64,000 bases of DNA, taken from positions 1 through 64,000 of the forward strand of contig JBFWMF010000017.1 in assembly GCA_050251735.1 (NCBI GenBank). The letters are read 5' to 3'. The notes below the pieces were generated by a model. That model was not told the origin of the DNA and did no database searches. It saw only the letters and a program-made list of their open reading frames with translations. Of the stretch, positions 8,608 to 17,919 are shown one piece after another (within the stretch, counting starts at the first letter, position 1; each line of letters begins with the position of its first letter). Both the position numbers and the translations under genes were made by a program. The stretch comes from Desulfitobacterium sp050251735 (GTDB lineage: Bacteria; Bacillota; Desulfitobacteriia; Desulfitobacteriales; Desulfitobacteriaceae).

Positions 8608-9309
8608 TTATTTACTTTCGCGCTTGGCTAGAATGCTTTCTGCTAAGTCCAAATCCTCCGGGGTCGTGATCTTGATATTCTCTAATGATCCCATAAGGGT
8701 TTGGACGGGGTGACCCTGCCATTCTACTAAAGCAGCATCATCCGTTGCCAGATATCCTGACTCGACGGCTCTTTGGTGGGCTTCTTCGAGAAGATGCCGA
8801 TCAAAAACTTGTGGGGTCTGGACAGCTCTAAGGGTGTCCCGAGGAGGAGTTTCGAGGACCTTGCCTTGGGAATCCACCTTCTTAATGGTATCCTTGACCG
8901 GAATCGCCATAATCGCTGCCCTAAATTCTTCCGCCTCTGTAAAAAACCGGTTTAACTCTTGACAAGTCAAAAGGGGGCGTGCCCCATCATGGACCGCCAC
9001 CCTTTGGATTAACGGGCTGAGAGCCTTTAGCCCCGCGAATACTGATTCTTGACGTTCTTTGCCGCCGACAACGATGGAAGAGACCTTTTGCAATCCCTCG
9101 GCCTCAACCAACTCACCGATACTTTGCCAATCCTCTCGGGAGGCGACAATAACTATCTCGCTGATTAGCTCAGATTGTTCAAAGAGAGCTAGAGTATGTG
9201 CGAGAAGCGGTCGTCCCCGCAAAGGAATGAATTGTTTATTGATTGACACTCCCATGCGTTTTCCTTGACCTGCAGCAGGGATCACAACACCCAGCTTAAC
9301 CAAGGGCAT
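8608..9309 (-). CDS. ispD: 2-C-methyl-D-erythritol 4-phosphate cytidylyltransferase
   Basis: Third step of the MEP pathway, coupling CTP to methylerythritol phosphate. The nucleotide-binding loop is VVIPAAGQGKRMG near the N-terminus, VHDGARPL is the central motif, and DTLRAVQTPQVF and TDDAALVE follow. An open frame extends upstream to 9351, but the ATG at 9309 is preceded by GAGGTGG and gives the family's usual N-terminus, so I place the start there. It overlaps the end of the PIN/TRAM gene by 14 nt, implying translational coupling. Confidence 0.95.
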   Translation of the reverse strand: MPLVKLGVVIPAAGQGKRMGVSINKQFIPLRGRPLLAHTLALFEQSELISEIVIVASREDWQSIGELVEAEGLQKVSSIVVGGKERQESVFAGLKALSPLIQRVAVHDGARPLLTCQELNRFFTEAEEFRAAIMAIPVKDTIKKVDSQGKVLETPPRDTLRAVQTPQVFDRHLLEEAHQRAVESGYLATDDAALVEWQGHPVQTLMGSLENIKITTPEDLDLAESILAKRESK

Positions 9310-10468
9310 CCACCTCATTCGTCGCTGACAGGCCAATCGACTTTTTTTCATGGAGAGCTTTCGGTTTAGCGAAAATCATGCGCCCTGCGGCTGTTTGCAA
9401 AACACTGGTAACTAACACAGTTATGGTTTGGCCCATGTATCTGCGTCCGGTATCCACCACGATCATCGTGCCATCATCCAAGTAAGCTACCCCTTGTCCG
9501 GGTTCCTTACCCTCTTTCATCACTTGAACTTCCATCTCTTCTCCAGGAAGTACGATGGGTTTGACCGCATTAGCCAGTTCATTGATATTAAGGACTTTTA
9601 CCCCCTGCAACTCCGCCACCTTATTAAGGTTATAGTCATTGGTGAGAATCGGTGCACCAAGGTTTTGTCCCAAGCGAACCAATTTGCTATCCACTTCCGC
9701 GATATCCTCAAAGTCCACTTCCATGATTTCCACATTATTGGCTAACTTCTCTTTGGAAATCTGGTTCAAGATGTCCAACCCGCGGCGACCACGATTGCGT
9801 TTTAAGAGATCAGATGAGTCTGCAATATGCTGGAGCTCCTCAAGAACAAAACCTGGGATCAGCAGCGTCCCTTCAAGAAAGCCGGTCTGAACGATGTCCG
9901 CGATGCGTCCATCAATAATCACACTAGTGTCCAAAATTTTATAATTGAGCATAGCAGCGTCCGAGCCTTGTCTTGACTGCCCATCCTTGCCTTTGCTCTT
10001 ATCTGCCTTGTCCCCCCGAAGTTTCGGAAAGAAAGTAAAATAGTTAAATATCTCTTCTTTCCGTTTAACTCCAATAATCAAGCCTAAATAACCTAAGGAA
10101 GCGCTTAAAATTATGGATAACACACTCCCAATAATGGGGATGCCATTTAAGGCATTGCTTAATAAACTAGCAATTATAAGTCCGATTATAATACCAAGAG
10201 CACCACCGATTAATTCATGGGTAGGAACTTTGTTCATGCGAGCATCGAGCCATGCCATCATTTTTATGAACCCTCGCATACCTGGTGGGGCAATCAGGAA
10301 GCCGATACTAGCGAAAATTACCACCATGGCCACAAAGGACCATATGGGAGAAATCGGCCACCCCAATGACTGTAATACATTAAGACTCAATAGGAAAGCA
10401 TTAAGATAAAAACCTAACGCTCCAGCTAAAACCGTGATGATACCGCGTACAATTTTGCGAATCATCAT
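9296..10468 (-). CDS. PIN/TRAM-domain membrane protein (YacL type)
   Basis: Four hydrophobic N-terminal segments (about residues 3-120 from the chosen start) are followed by a PIN nuclease-fold domain with acidic residues (ILDTSVIIDGRIADI, LTNDYNLNKVAEL) and a C-terminal TRAM domain (GQGVAYLDDGTMIVVDTGRRYMGQTI). TRAM domains bind RNA; the biological role of the family is not established. The start is set at the ATG with AAGGAGGTGA just upstream, 60 nt inside the maximal open frame; an adjacent second ATG is equally possible. It sits between carD and ispD, the conserved YacL position. Confidence 0.9.
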   Translation of the reverse strand: MMIRKIVRGIITVLAGALGFYLNAFLLSLNVLQSLGWPISPIWSFVAMVVIFASIGFLIAPPGMRGFIKMMAWLDARMNKVPTHELIGGALGIIIGLIIASLLSNALNGIPIIGSVLSIILSASLGYLGLIIGVKRKEEIFNYFTFFPKLRGDKADKSKGKDGQSRQGSDAAMLNYKILDTSVIIDGRIADIVQTGFLEGTLLIPGFVLEELQHIADSSDLLKRNRGRRGLDILNQISKEKLANNVEIMEVDFEDIAEVDSKLVRLGQNLGAPILTNDYNLNKVAELQGVKVLNINELANAVKPIVLPGEEMEVQVMKEGKEPGQGVAYLDDGTMIVVDTGRRYMGQTITVLVTSVLQTAAGRMIFAKPKALHEKKSIGLSATNEVDALG

Positions 10469-10547
10469 TTCACCTCCTTTATCCTTATTTTGGCTGAAAT
10501 CTTTTACCATTATACTAGCATTTACCATATATTTTCAATTCTAAAAT

Positions 10548-11024
10548 TTAGGCAAGAAGCCCCTTTATTCGCTGTGTCATTTCATCAGCTTTCACACCCT
10601 CGGCCAAAACCAATTCACTTACCAAGATTTGACAGGCATTATCATACATTTTTTTCTCCCCTGTTGAGAGACCTTTTTCATGATCTCTTTGTGAAAGACT
10701 GCGCACCACCTCCGCTATTGAAAAAATATCGCCGCTTTTGATTCGATCCATATTAGCTCGATAGCGTCTATTCCACGCTAAGACAGGGAGTGTACTTTCA
10801 TTTTCGAGAATCTTAAGCACCTCAGGTACTTCATCAGATGAAATCACTTCCCGAATGCCTAGCTGGTTTACATTATTTAAAGGAATAAAAACCTTCATAT
10901 TCCCTATCGGAATATTCATGACATAATAGCGATGGGACTCTCCAAGAACCTCTCTCTCTTCGATGGCTTCGATCACTCCTGCTCCATGCATTGGGTAAAC
11001 TACTCTATCTCCGATACAAAACAT
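10548..11024 (-). CDS. CarD-family transcriptional regulator
   Basis: A 158-aa protein that starts with an RNA-polymerase-interacting Tudor-like domain (FCIGDRVVYPMHGAGVIEAIEER, residues 2-24, then YYVMNIPIGNMKVFIP) and ends in a helical DNA-binding domain. CarD/CdnL proteins bind the RNA polymerase beta subunit and stabilise open complexes at rRNA and other promoters. It has its own consensus promoter and is first of the carD-PIN/TRAM-ispD-ispF-gltX series. Confidence 0.9.
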   Translation of the reverse strand: MFCIGDRVVYPMHGAGVIEAIEEREVLGESHRYYVMNIPIGNMKVFIPLNNVNQLGIREVISSDEVPEVLKILENESTLPVLAWNRRYRANMDRIKSGDIFSIAEVVRSLSQRDHEKGLSTGEKKMYDNACQILVSELVLAEGVKADEMTQRIKGLLA

Positions 11025-11083
11025 TGAGATCCCCCCTTACGCTCATTATAGCAATAATCGAATAAGGGGTCAAAAATTTTTTA

Positions 11084-11112
11084 ATTATATCATAGACAAC
11101 CTGCCCTGTCAA
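11084..11112 (-). promoter_or_regulatory. consensus sigma-A promoter of carD
   Basis: A perfect TTGACA (11107-11112) and a perfect TATAAT (11084-11089) on the minus strand, spacer 17 nt. It lies about 60 nt upstream of the carD ATG. Confidence 0.85.
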
Positions 11113-11144
11113 TTTCTTGTTTTCCCTGACAAGATTGTAGAAAA

Positions 11145-11174
11145 TTGACAACTCCACCAACCGCTCGTTATAAT
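11145..11174 (+). promoter_or_regulatory. consensus sigma-A promoter of the divergent gene
   Basis: Perfect TTGACA (11145-11150) and TATAAT (11169-11174) with an 18-nt spacer, reading away from carD towards the gene at 11207. Confidence 0.85.
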
Positions 11175-11206
11175 TAAGGTGTCAGAAAGGAGTGAGGAAA
11201 CAACTT

Positions 11207-11599
11207 ATGGATAATCTCACAGATCGCTATCAAACTCTCGTTCAATCCCTCCTGATTCGTCACCAAAGCATCTTAGATATCATCACCAAAGGACAGGAAG
11301 CCTCCTCTCGAGTCAATCGAGCTGTGGTGAAGAGTGTGACCGATTGCGGCTGCTTAGGTATTGATGCCCATAAGAAACCGATCCCGGAAGAGGCGAGCAT
11401 GCAAGACTTGAAGAACTTGCTGGACAGCCAACTCGATGGAAAGCTTTGCGAAAACTGCCAAGACATTATTGAAGCAGAACTTGGGGAACAATTCTTTTAC
11501 ATAGCTGCTTTAGCCAACACCTTGGATATATCCTTAAGCGAGGTCCTTGCTAAGCAAGAAAAGAAGCTCTCCACCCTGACCATCTTCAACCTTACTTAG
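11207..11599 (+). CDS. small cysteine-containing protein of unknown function
   Basis: A 130-aa soluble protein with two short cysteine motifs, CGC (in VKSVTDCGCLGID) and CxxC (KLCENCQDIIEAELGEQ), suggesting metal or redox binding. Most of the rest is helical (QSLLIRHQSILDIITKGQEAS at the N-terminus). I think it belongs to a Firmicutes family often labelled DUF1573, but cannot verify that. The ATG at 11207 is preferred over an upstream GTG that would overlap the AAAGGAG ribosome-binding site. It stands alone on the plus strand between radA and carD, where disA is found in Bacillus. Confidence 0.8.
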   Translation: MDNLTDRYQTLVQSLLIRHQSILDIITKGQEASSRVNRAVVKSVTDCGCLGIDAHKKPIPEEASMQDLKNLLDSQLDGKLCENCQDIIEAELGEQFFYIAALANTLDISLSEVLAKQEKKLSTLTIFNLT

Positions 11600-11661
11600 T
11601 TCCACTCAATTCTGACGCATCCTCCCGCACCCATTCGTTAAGGACTAATATGAATTTTGTG

Positions 11662-11694
11662 CCGTATCTTTTGAAGATACGGTATTTGTTTTTT
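11662..11694 (+). terminator. intrinsic terminator
   Basis: CCGTATCTT (11662-11670), 3-nt loop, AAGATACGG (11674-11682), then a T-rich tail ending in six T. It closes the plus-strand gene at 11207-11599, just before the convergent radA stop. Confidence 0.9.
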
Positions 11695-11713
11695 AGGCCA
11701 TAAACATGGATCT

Positions 11714-13063
11714 CTAGGACTCGAACATGACTTGAACTGCTTCTTCAACGGTCTTTACTGGAATAATCGCAAAATCACGAGTAGATTTTACAGCGGCGAT
11801 ATTGATTTGCGGGAGGATGCAGCCTTCAAAGCCTAATTTCATAGCCTCTTTCACCCGGTTCTCAATCTGAGCAATCCCTCGCACTTCACCTGTCAGTCCT
11901 ACTTCACCAATGAAGGCATAGCGCTTCAGGGGACGATCTCGCATACTGGAGGCAATAGCTGCAATACAAGCTAAATCAACTCCCGGCTCATCAATGCGTA
12001 TTCCACCGGCAATATTGATGAACACATCCTGAGCTCCCAAATGAAAACCCACCTTTTTATCAAGCACAGCCAAAAGCATTAAGACCCGGTTGTAGTCGAT
12101 TCCCGTGGCTGTTCGACGAGGTGGCCCGTAGGTCGTCGGGGTGACCAAGGCTTGAATTTCTACCAACAGAGGTCGAGAGCCTTCCATGACTACTGCCACA
12201 GAGGATCCCGGTGCCGTGGAAGAGTTCTCTCCCAAAAAGACTCGAGAGGGGTTGGGTACCTCAAGTAAGCCGTCTTCATGCATCTCGAACACCCCAATCT
12301 CATTGGTAGAGCCAAAACGATTTTTCACAGCCCTCAACAAACGGTACACATGATGGCGATCCCCTTCAAAATAGAGGACCGTGTCCACAATATGCTCTAA
12401 GACCCGAGGTCCGGCAATGGCTCCTTCCTTCGTCACATGGCCCACTAAAAAGATCGGAATCTCTTCTTCTTTGGCTATGCGCATGAGGAAAGCGGCCCCT
12501 TCGCGAACCTGACTCACACTTCCCGCTGCTGCCTGCAGCTCTTCCAAGACCATGGTTTGGATAGAATCAACAATCAAGAGTCCCGGCTTCATGGCTAGGG
12601 CAACATCTTTGATAACCTCTAGCCGAGTCTCCGTCAGAATATGCAAATGAGATTCAGTAATTCCTAGACGCCCCGCTCTCAGCTTGATCTGCTTTTCGGA
12701 TTCTTCTCCGGAAATATAGAGTACGTCCATCTTTTTTGCTAACAATCCAGCGGTTTGCAGGAGCAGGGTAGACTTGCCAATTCCCGGCTCCCCACCCAAA
12801 AGTACAAAGGAGCCCGGCACAATGCCCCCACCCAAGACTCTATTCAGCTCTTGGCAACCAGAGCTTACTCTTTCTTCTTCCTGAAGCATAATCTCGGTTA
12901 AGGGCGTCGCCCTTACCCCTGTAGAGGTACGCTTGGCGGGAGAACGTTCCAATATCTCTTCCACTAAAGTATTCCATTCCCCACAACCCGGGCATTTTCC
13001 TAACCAACGAGCGCTTTCTTGCCCGCAGGCTTGACAAAAAAACCGCGTTTTTATCTTCGCCAA
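11714..13063 (-). CDS. radA: DNA repair protein RadA
   Basis: RecA-like ATPase and branch-migration helicase that acts in recombination. An N-terminal C4 zinc finger (CQACGQESARWLGKCPGC) is followed by Walker A GEPGIGKST, the RadA-specific KNRFGSTNEIG motif, and a C-terminal Lon-protease-like domain. The 449-aa length is normal. It follows clpC as in most Firmicutes but is separated from it by a strong hairpin, so it may have its own promoter in the 276-nt gap. Confidence 0.95.
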   Translation of the reverse strand: MAKIKTRFFCQACGQESARWLGKCPGCGEWNTLVEEILERSPAKRTSTGVRATPLTEIMLQEEERVSSGCQELNRVLGGGIVPGSFVLLGGEPGIGKSTLLLQTAGLLAKKMDVLYISGEESEKQIKLRAGRLGITESHLHILTETRLEVIKDVALAMKPGLLIVDSIQTMVLEELQAAAGSVSQVREGAAFLMRIAKEEEIPIFLVGHVTKEGAIAGPRVLEHIVDTVLYFEGDRHHVYRLLRAVKNRFGSTNEIGVFEMHEDGLLEVPNPSRVFLGENSSTAPGSSVAVVMEGSRPLLVEIQALVTPTTYGPPRRTATGIDYNRVLMLLAVLDKKVGFHLGAQDVFINIAGGIRIDEPGVDLACIAAIASSMRDRPLKRYAFIGEVGLTGEVRGIAQIENRVKEAMKLGFEGCILPQINIAAVKSTRDFAIIPVKTVEEAVQVMFES

Positions 13064-13208
13064 ATAGGTATCCGCCTTTCTCTACCATCGATCATTTCAA
13101 CTTTACCCTTATAAGAAAATACGTTTGGTCATTCAATTTTTAAGTCCAAGTACCTATTTTAACTAATTGTTCGATAATTCGTTAGCTCGATATTTCGTTT
13201 GCAGAAAG

Positions 13209-13238
13209 TTCTAGGCTAACCCTGAGGTTAGCCTAGAA
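13209..13238 (-). terminator. strong hairpin after clpC
   Basis: A perfect 13-bp stem TTCTAGGCTAACC/GGTTAGCCTAGAA with a 4-nt loop. The T run on the minus side is weak (ACTTTCT), so termination may be incomplete. It lies about 100 nt after the clpC stop codon. Confidence 0.65.
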
Positions 13239-13285
13239 TAGTATATCCTTTATTTTACCATAAGTCTTATACAGTACCAAAACTT

Positions 13286-13315
13286 AAAGCACTAAAATTT
13301 AAAGCACTAAAATTT
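13286..13315. repeat. 15-bp perfect tandem repeat (two copies)
   Basis: Two adjacent identical copies of AAAGCACTAAAATTT between the clpC stop codon and its terminator hairpin. A degenerate half copy follows. Probably slippage; no function suggested. Confidence 0.7.
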
Positions 13316-13339
13316 AAACTGACAAGAAATCCATAGAAA

Positions 13340-15823
13340 TTATTTTTCAGAAGTCGCAGCTTTCTTGCTTTTGCGAGCCTTTACTGCGGAGAATTTCATT
13401 TTATCCTCTTCAGAAGTAACCTTGACCTTGTCTCCAGGTTTAAACTCCCCAAGGAGAATTTTTTCGGATAGACTGTCTTCGATCAAGCGTTGAATAGCTC
13501 GGCGGAGAGGGCGGGCACCGTAGGTTGGGTCATTACCCTCCTTAGCGATAAGCTCCAGAGCACTCTTTTCCACTTGCAGATCATAGTCTTGTTCCTTCAG
13601 GCGGGTGCTAACTTGCTTCATCAGAATCTCGGTAATCTTCAACAAGCTTTCAGTTTGCAGGGAGTGGAAGACCACAGTCTCATCAACCCGGTTAAGGAAT
13701 TCCGGACGGAAGGTCTTTTTCAGCTCCTCCATGACCCGCGCGCTCATATTCTTATATTCTATATTTTCATCGCGGCGGTTAGCAAAGCCCAAAGCTTCCT
13801 TCTTCATCATGGAAGCGCCCACATTAGAGGTCATGATAATAACTGCATTACGGAAATCTACGGTTCTGCCCTTGGTATCGGTCAGACGCCCATCTTCTAA
13901 GACTTGCAGCAAGATATTGAAGACCTCAGGGTGGGCCTTTTCAATTTCATCCAACAAAATGACACTGTAGGGTTTACGGCGGATTGCTTCCGTGAGCTGA
14001 CCCCCTTCATCATGGCCGATATAGCCAGGAGGCGCTCCCACTAAGCGGGATACCGCATGCTTTTCCATATACTCGGACATATCGATACGTACTAGAGCAT
14101 CGTCCTCACCGAATAATGCTTCGGCTAAAGCACGAGCGAGCTCGGTCTTCCCTACCCCAGTAGGTCCAAGGAATATAAAGGAGCCGACGGGACGTTTGGG
14201 GTCCTTCAAGCCTGCTCTGGCCCGGCGTACAGCACGGGATACGGCCTTTACAGCATCCTCTTGTCCGACCACCCGTTGATGAAGGGTCTCTTCAAGGCGG
14301 AGGAGTCGTTCACTTTCTTCTTGAGCCAGCTTCTTCACAGGGATTCCTGTCCAGCTCGCCACGATCTGAGCGATGTCATCGGCGGTTACTTGACTTTCCT
14401 TAACATCCCGCTTGCTCTCCCAAGAGTTGCGCAATTGGGCAAGCTCTTCCCGAAGTTGGTGTTCTTCATCACGGAATTTAGCAGCCTTTTCAAATTCCTG
14501 ACTGGAGACAGCCGCTTCCTTTTCACTCTTGAGAGCATCAATCTTTTCTTCTAAGGATTGCAGATCCGGAGGAGCGGTAAAGGCTGTCAAGCGAACCCGA
14601 GAAGCCGCTTCGTCCATCAAGTCGATGGCTTTGTCCGGCAGGAAGCGGTCGGAAATATAGCGATCGGACATCTTCACCGCAGCTTCAATCGCTTCATCGG
14701 TAATCTTCGTCCGGTGATGGGCTTCATAGCGATCCCGTAAACCATAGAGAATCTGAATAGCCTGCTCGACAGTAGGTTCGCCCACCTTAATGGGTTGGAA
14801 CCGCCGCTCAAGGGCCGGATCCTTTTCTATATATTTACGGTATTCATCTAAGGTGGTAGCTCCAATGCATTGCAGTTCGCCACGAGCTAAGGCCGGTTTT
14901 AAAATATTAGCAGCATCGATGGCCCCTTCCGCCGCCCCGGCGCCGATCAGGGTATGAAGCTCATCGATAAAGACGATAATCTTGCCATCGACTCGTATTT
15001 CTTCCATAACCTTTTTAAGGCGTTCTTCAAATTCTCCACGATACTTACTACCGGCGACCACAGCAGAAAGATCCAAGGTGACCACCCGTTTGCCCGCTAA
15101 GGTCTCAGGGACTTTATTTGAGATAATCCTTTGGGCCAAGCCCTCAGCAATAGCAGTTTTACCCACGCCCGGTTCACCGATCAGAACCGGGTTATTTTTG
15201 GTCCGGCGGCTGAGCACTTGAACTACCCGCTCAATCTCATCATCCCGGCCTACTACCGGATCCAGCTTGCCATCCCGAGCCTGCTGAGTCAGATCGCGAC
15301 CGAATTCATTCAAAGCCGGTGTGTTCGAGGGCCCGGCATTCTTGGAATTGCTATTGCCGGGGTTTCCGTTAGGCATGGGGGTATCATCAGGCTGTCCACC
15401 CAGCAACTGGACCACTTGCTTCCAGATTCTCTCCGGGCTTACCCCGAGATTGCGCAGGACTCGCGCGGCGACCCCTTCCCCCTCCATAAGGAGACCGAGG
15501 AGGAGATGCTCAGTACCTACATAACTCACCCCATGACGACGAGCTTCTTCGTTAGCTAATTCTAAAATCCGTTTGACCCGGGGAGTAAGACTAACTTCGC
15601 CTTCATATGGCTCGCCAATACCGGTTAAATTCCCGATTTGCTCCCGAATCTTTTCCGGTGTTACCCCTATTCCCAGCAGGGACTTAGCCGCAATTCCTTC
15701 ACCTTCATCGACTAAACCGAGTAGAAGGTGCTCTGTCCCAATAACATTAGACCCCATACGTTGGGCCTCTTCTGCAGCAAACTGCAGAGCTTTTAATGCC
15801 TTTTCCGTAAATTTTTCATTCAT
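13340..15823 (-). CDS. clpC: ATP-dependent Clp protease ATP-binding subunit ClpC
   Basis: AAA+ unfoldase that feeds substrates, including McsB-arginylated proteins, to ClpP. An N-terminal double Clp-N repeat is followed by a first AAA module (GEPGVGKTAIAEGLA), a UVR-containing coiled middle domain (EFEKAAKFRDEEHQLREEL) and a second AAA module (GPTGVGKTELARALAE). The true start is the ATG at 15823 (MNEKFTEKALKAL) with AAGGAAGGTGG upstream; a longer open frame to 15862 is discounted. It overlaps the end of mcsB by 8 nt and ends in a Lys/Ala-rich tail. Confidence 0.96.
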   Translation of the reverse strand: MNEKFTEKALKALQFAAEEAQRMGSNVIGTEHLLLGLVDEGEGIAAKSLLGIGVTPEKIREQIGNLTGIGEPYEGEVSLTPRVKRILELANEEARRHGVSYVGTEHLLLGLLMEGEGVAARVLRNLGVSPERIWKQVVQLLGGQPDDTPMPNGNPGNSNSKNAGPSNTPALNEFGRDLTQQARDGKLDPVVGRDDEIERVVQVLSRRTKNNPVLIGEPGVGKTAIAEGLAQRIISNKVPETLAGKRVVTLDLSAVVAGSKYRGEFEERLKKVMEEIRVDGKIIVFIDELHTLIGAGAAEGAIDAANILKPALARGELQCIGATTLDEYRKYIEKDPALERRFQPIKVGEPTVEQAIQILYGLRDRYEAHHRTKITDEAIEAAVKMSDRYISDRFLPDKAIDLMDEAASRVRLTAFTAPPDLQSLEEKIDALKSEKEAAVSSQEFEKAAKFRDEEHQLREELAQLRNSWESKRDVKESQVTADDIAQIVASWTGIPVKKLAQEESERLLRLEETLHQRVVGQEDAVKAVSRAVRRARAGLKDPKRPVGSFIFLGPTGVGKTELARALAEALFGEDDALVRIDMSEYMEKHAVSRLVGAPPGYIGHDEGGQLTEAIRRKPYSVILLDEIEKAHPEVFNILLQVLEDGRLTDTKGRTVDFRNAVIIMTSNVGASMMKKEALGFANRRDENIEYKNMSARVMEELKKTFRPEFLNRVDETVVFHSLQTESLLKITEILMKQVSTRLKEQDYDLQVEKSALELIAKEGNDPTYGARPLRRAIQRLIEDSLSEKILLGEFKPGDKVKVTSEEDKMKFSAVKARKSKKAATSEK

Positions 15824-16901
15824 GATGGTTTCCACCTTCCTTATTGGTCTCTTTAACTTCACTCATAGCCATGCGCACAAAGTTGGCCCGCTGCTCATCC
15901 CGTTGTTCCGGGGTGAGTTCTTTTTCGAAAATATATTGCAAGGAAGCAGGCAGGGTCTCGACGAGCAAGGTGCTAAAGCTACGCTTGTGGGGAGGTAGTA
16001 TACCCATGTCTACCCCCAGCCTATCTAAGGATAAGCTTTGCAGTGCATCCTCTGATTTGAGTAACCTGGCATTTTCTAACGTACCCCTTGCCCTCCAGAC
16101 TTTATCTTCAAGAGTTATTCGAGCCTCTCGAGCCAAGCTCTCCCGAGCATGGACTTCTTGCTCAATAATCTGACGAGTCACAGCTTCCAGATGGGTCAGG
16201 GTGTCCTCTTCACTCTTGCCCAGGGTAATCTGATTGGATACCTGATAGATATGCCCAAAGGCTTGAGAGCCTTCTCCGTAGAGTCCCCGCACCGCCAAAC
16301 CCAGATGATTAAGGGCTCCCAGTAGTTGCTGGACCCGATGAGTCATAACAAGTGCCGGTATATGGACCATCACCGAGGCCCGCATGCCTGTCCCGACATT
16401 CGTGGGGCAAGCGGTCAGATAACCTTCATTTTCTCGATAAGCCAGATCCAAGCGATGTTCCAACTCATCATCTAGGGTATTGGCTAAGTGAAAGGCCTCT
16501 TTTAACTGATTCCCCGGGAGAAGAACCTGAATTCTGAGATGATCCTCTTCATTCACCATCACCGAAACCCGATGATCAGGATTTATGGCTACCCCCCGGG
16601 CTCCTCTTGCACTCACAAGAGCCGGGCTGATCAAATGTTTTTCGATCAGCACATATTGCTCTATCGGGGTCAAATCCTTGATTGAGTAATAGGTGAGCTT
16701 CTGACCATCAATCGCCAGCTCCTCCAGTTGCTGAGAAACCTTCTCCTCAACCTCTTGAGAAGCTTCCTGGGAAAGCCCCAAAGGAAAAGGAACTCCCTCC
16801 AGATTGCGGGCTAGACGAATCCGGCTGCTCAAGACCACAGGCATATCCGGCCTTTCCTTCATCCATTCACTGTGTTTTAGTAAGTGCTCTTTTCTCTCCA
16901 T
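15816..16901 (-). CDS. mcsB: protein arginine kinase McsB
   Basis: Phosphagen-kinase-fold enzyme that phosphorylates arginine residues, marking proteins for ClpCP. Family signatures are VVLSSRIRLARNLEGVPFP near the N-terminus and CPTNVGTGMRASVMVHIPAL around the active-site Cys. The start is the ATG at 16901 (MERKEHLLKHSEWM), 4 nt after the mcsA stop and preceded by GGGGGAG; the longer frame to 16976 runs back into mcsA and is rejected. Length is about 361 aa, normal. Confidence 0.95.
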   Translation of the reverse strand: MERKEHLLKHSEWMKERPDMPVVLSSRIRLARNLEGVPFPLGLSQEASQEVEEKVSQQLEELAIDGQKLTYYSIKDLTPIEQYVLIEKHLISPALVSARGARGVAINPDHRVSVMVNEEDHLRIQVLLPGNQLKEAFHLANTLDDELEHRLDLAYRENEGYLTACPTNVGTGMRASVMVHIPALVMTHRVQQLLGALNHLGLAVRGLYGEGSQAFGHIYQVSNQITLGKSEEDTLTHLEAVTRQIIEQEVHARESLAREARITLEDKVWRARGTLENARLLKSEDALQSLSLDRLGVDMGILPPHKRSFSTLLVETLPASLQYIFEKELTPEQRDEQRANFVRMAMSEVKETNKEGGNHHE

Positions 16902-16905
16902 CGTC

Positions 16906-17403
16906 TCACTCCCCCAGCTTCTGCTCGAGTTCTCGTATTTGATCGCGAACCGTCGCGGCTGCTTCAAATTCTTCATTGCGAATGAGTTGCTGAAGCTTTT
17001 CTTTAAGTTTTTTGGCCTCCATTTTTTCCCGGAGGGATGCTCCTTTGCGAGCAGGAATCTTACCTACATGGTAGCCACCCCCATGGATCTTCCGCAGGAT
17101 GGGCTCCAGCTCTGCATGAAATTTATCATAACAGCCACTGCAACCCAGCTTACCGGCTTGGGTGATTTCAGAAAGCCGGCGTCCACATTGTGGGCAGGCT
17201 TCTTCCCGCAAGGCTTTGGAGTTAGTAGTGACACTAAAAAGCGACTGCAAAAAATCCGGAATGATGCCCGGATTGAAGACAAAGCTTACTTCCGGGGCAT
17301 TTTTGGCACATTGATCACATATAAAAAGCTTGACCATTTCTCCATTGTCTATTTTGGTGATTTGGACATTAGCCTCTCTTTGCTGACAATGTTGACATAG
17401 CAT
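16906..17403 (-). CDS. mcsA: McsA, activator of McsB
   Basis: A 165-aa zinc protein with four CxxC pairs (CQHC at residues 3-6, CDQC, CPQC and CSGC) and a C-terminal UVR motif (QLIRNEEFEAAATVRDQIRELEQKL). McsA binds and activates the McsB kinase. It lies between ctsR (17 nt gap) and mcsB (4 nt), in the standard CtsR operon. Confidence 0.94.
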   Translation of the reverse strand: MLCQHCQQREANVQITKIDNGEMVKLFICDQCAKNAPEVSFVFNPGIIPDFLQSLFSVTTNSKALREEACPQCGRRLSEITQAGKLGCSGCYDKFHAELEPILRKIHGGGYHVGKIPARKGASLREKMEAKKLKEKLQQLIRNEEFEAAATVRDQIRELEQKLGE

Positions 17404-17420
17404 GTGGTTCCCTCCTGTTC

Positions 17421-17891
17421 TCAGTGCAAATCCTCTCGACCTAAAGTCAGCAGGATTCGCTTCATGATATGAGCTCGTAGACTATTGGTTTTGATATTTT
17501 CCAGTCCTAAGGTGTCTCGGTGGAGAATCGTCTTGATAATTTCCTCTTCCCGTCGCGTGACAAGTTCATCTTCATAGAGACGTTGCAGTAGATCATTCGC
17601 TCGATTCTCCGTTAACTGATTGCCAATTAACTGTTTCATGATGTTTTGGAATTCCCCATCATCACTAAAGCTCAAACGAACAATCCTGAGATAGCCACCA
17701 CCACCCCGACGACTCTCCACTAAATAACCTCGATCTATAGAAAAGCGAGTATCCAGCACATAATTAATTTGAGATGGAGCGCAGGAAAATTCCTCCGCAA
17801 GAATACCTCGCTGGAGGGTGATAAAGCCCTCTGTTGATTGTTCTATGATTCGCTTCAAATGCATCTCAATACGGTCCGCAAGATTTCCCAT
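17421..17891 (-). CDS. ctsR: transcriptional repressor CtsR
   Basis: Repressor of class III heat-shock genes, with a winged helix in the N-terminal half. The glycine-rich wing ESRRGGGGYLRIVR is intact and contains the Arg recognised in heat sensing and by McsB. The start ATG at 17891 (MGNLADRIEMHL) has GGGAG 9 nt upstream; the maximal frame to 17912 is not needed. First gene of ctsR-mcsA-mcsB-clpC, with its own operator upstream implying autoregulation. Confidence 0.95.
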   Translation of the reverse strand: MGNLADRIEMHLKRIIEQSTEGFITLQRGILAEEFSCAPSQINYVLDTRFSIDRGYLVESRRGGGGYLRIVRLSFSDDGEFQNIMKQLIGNQLTENRANDLLQRLYEDELVTRREEEIIKTILHRDTLGLENIKTNSLRAHIMKRILLTLGREDLH

Positions 17892-17919
17892 ATACGACAC
17901 TCCCTTGATCATGACATTC

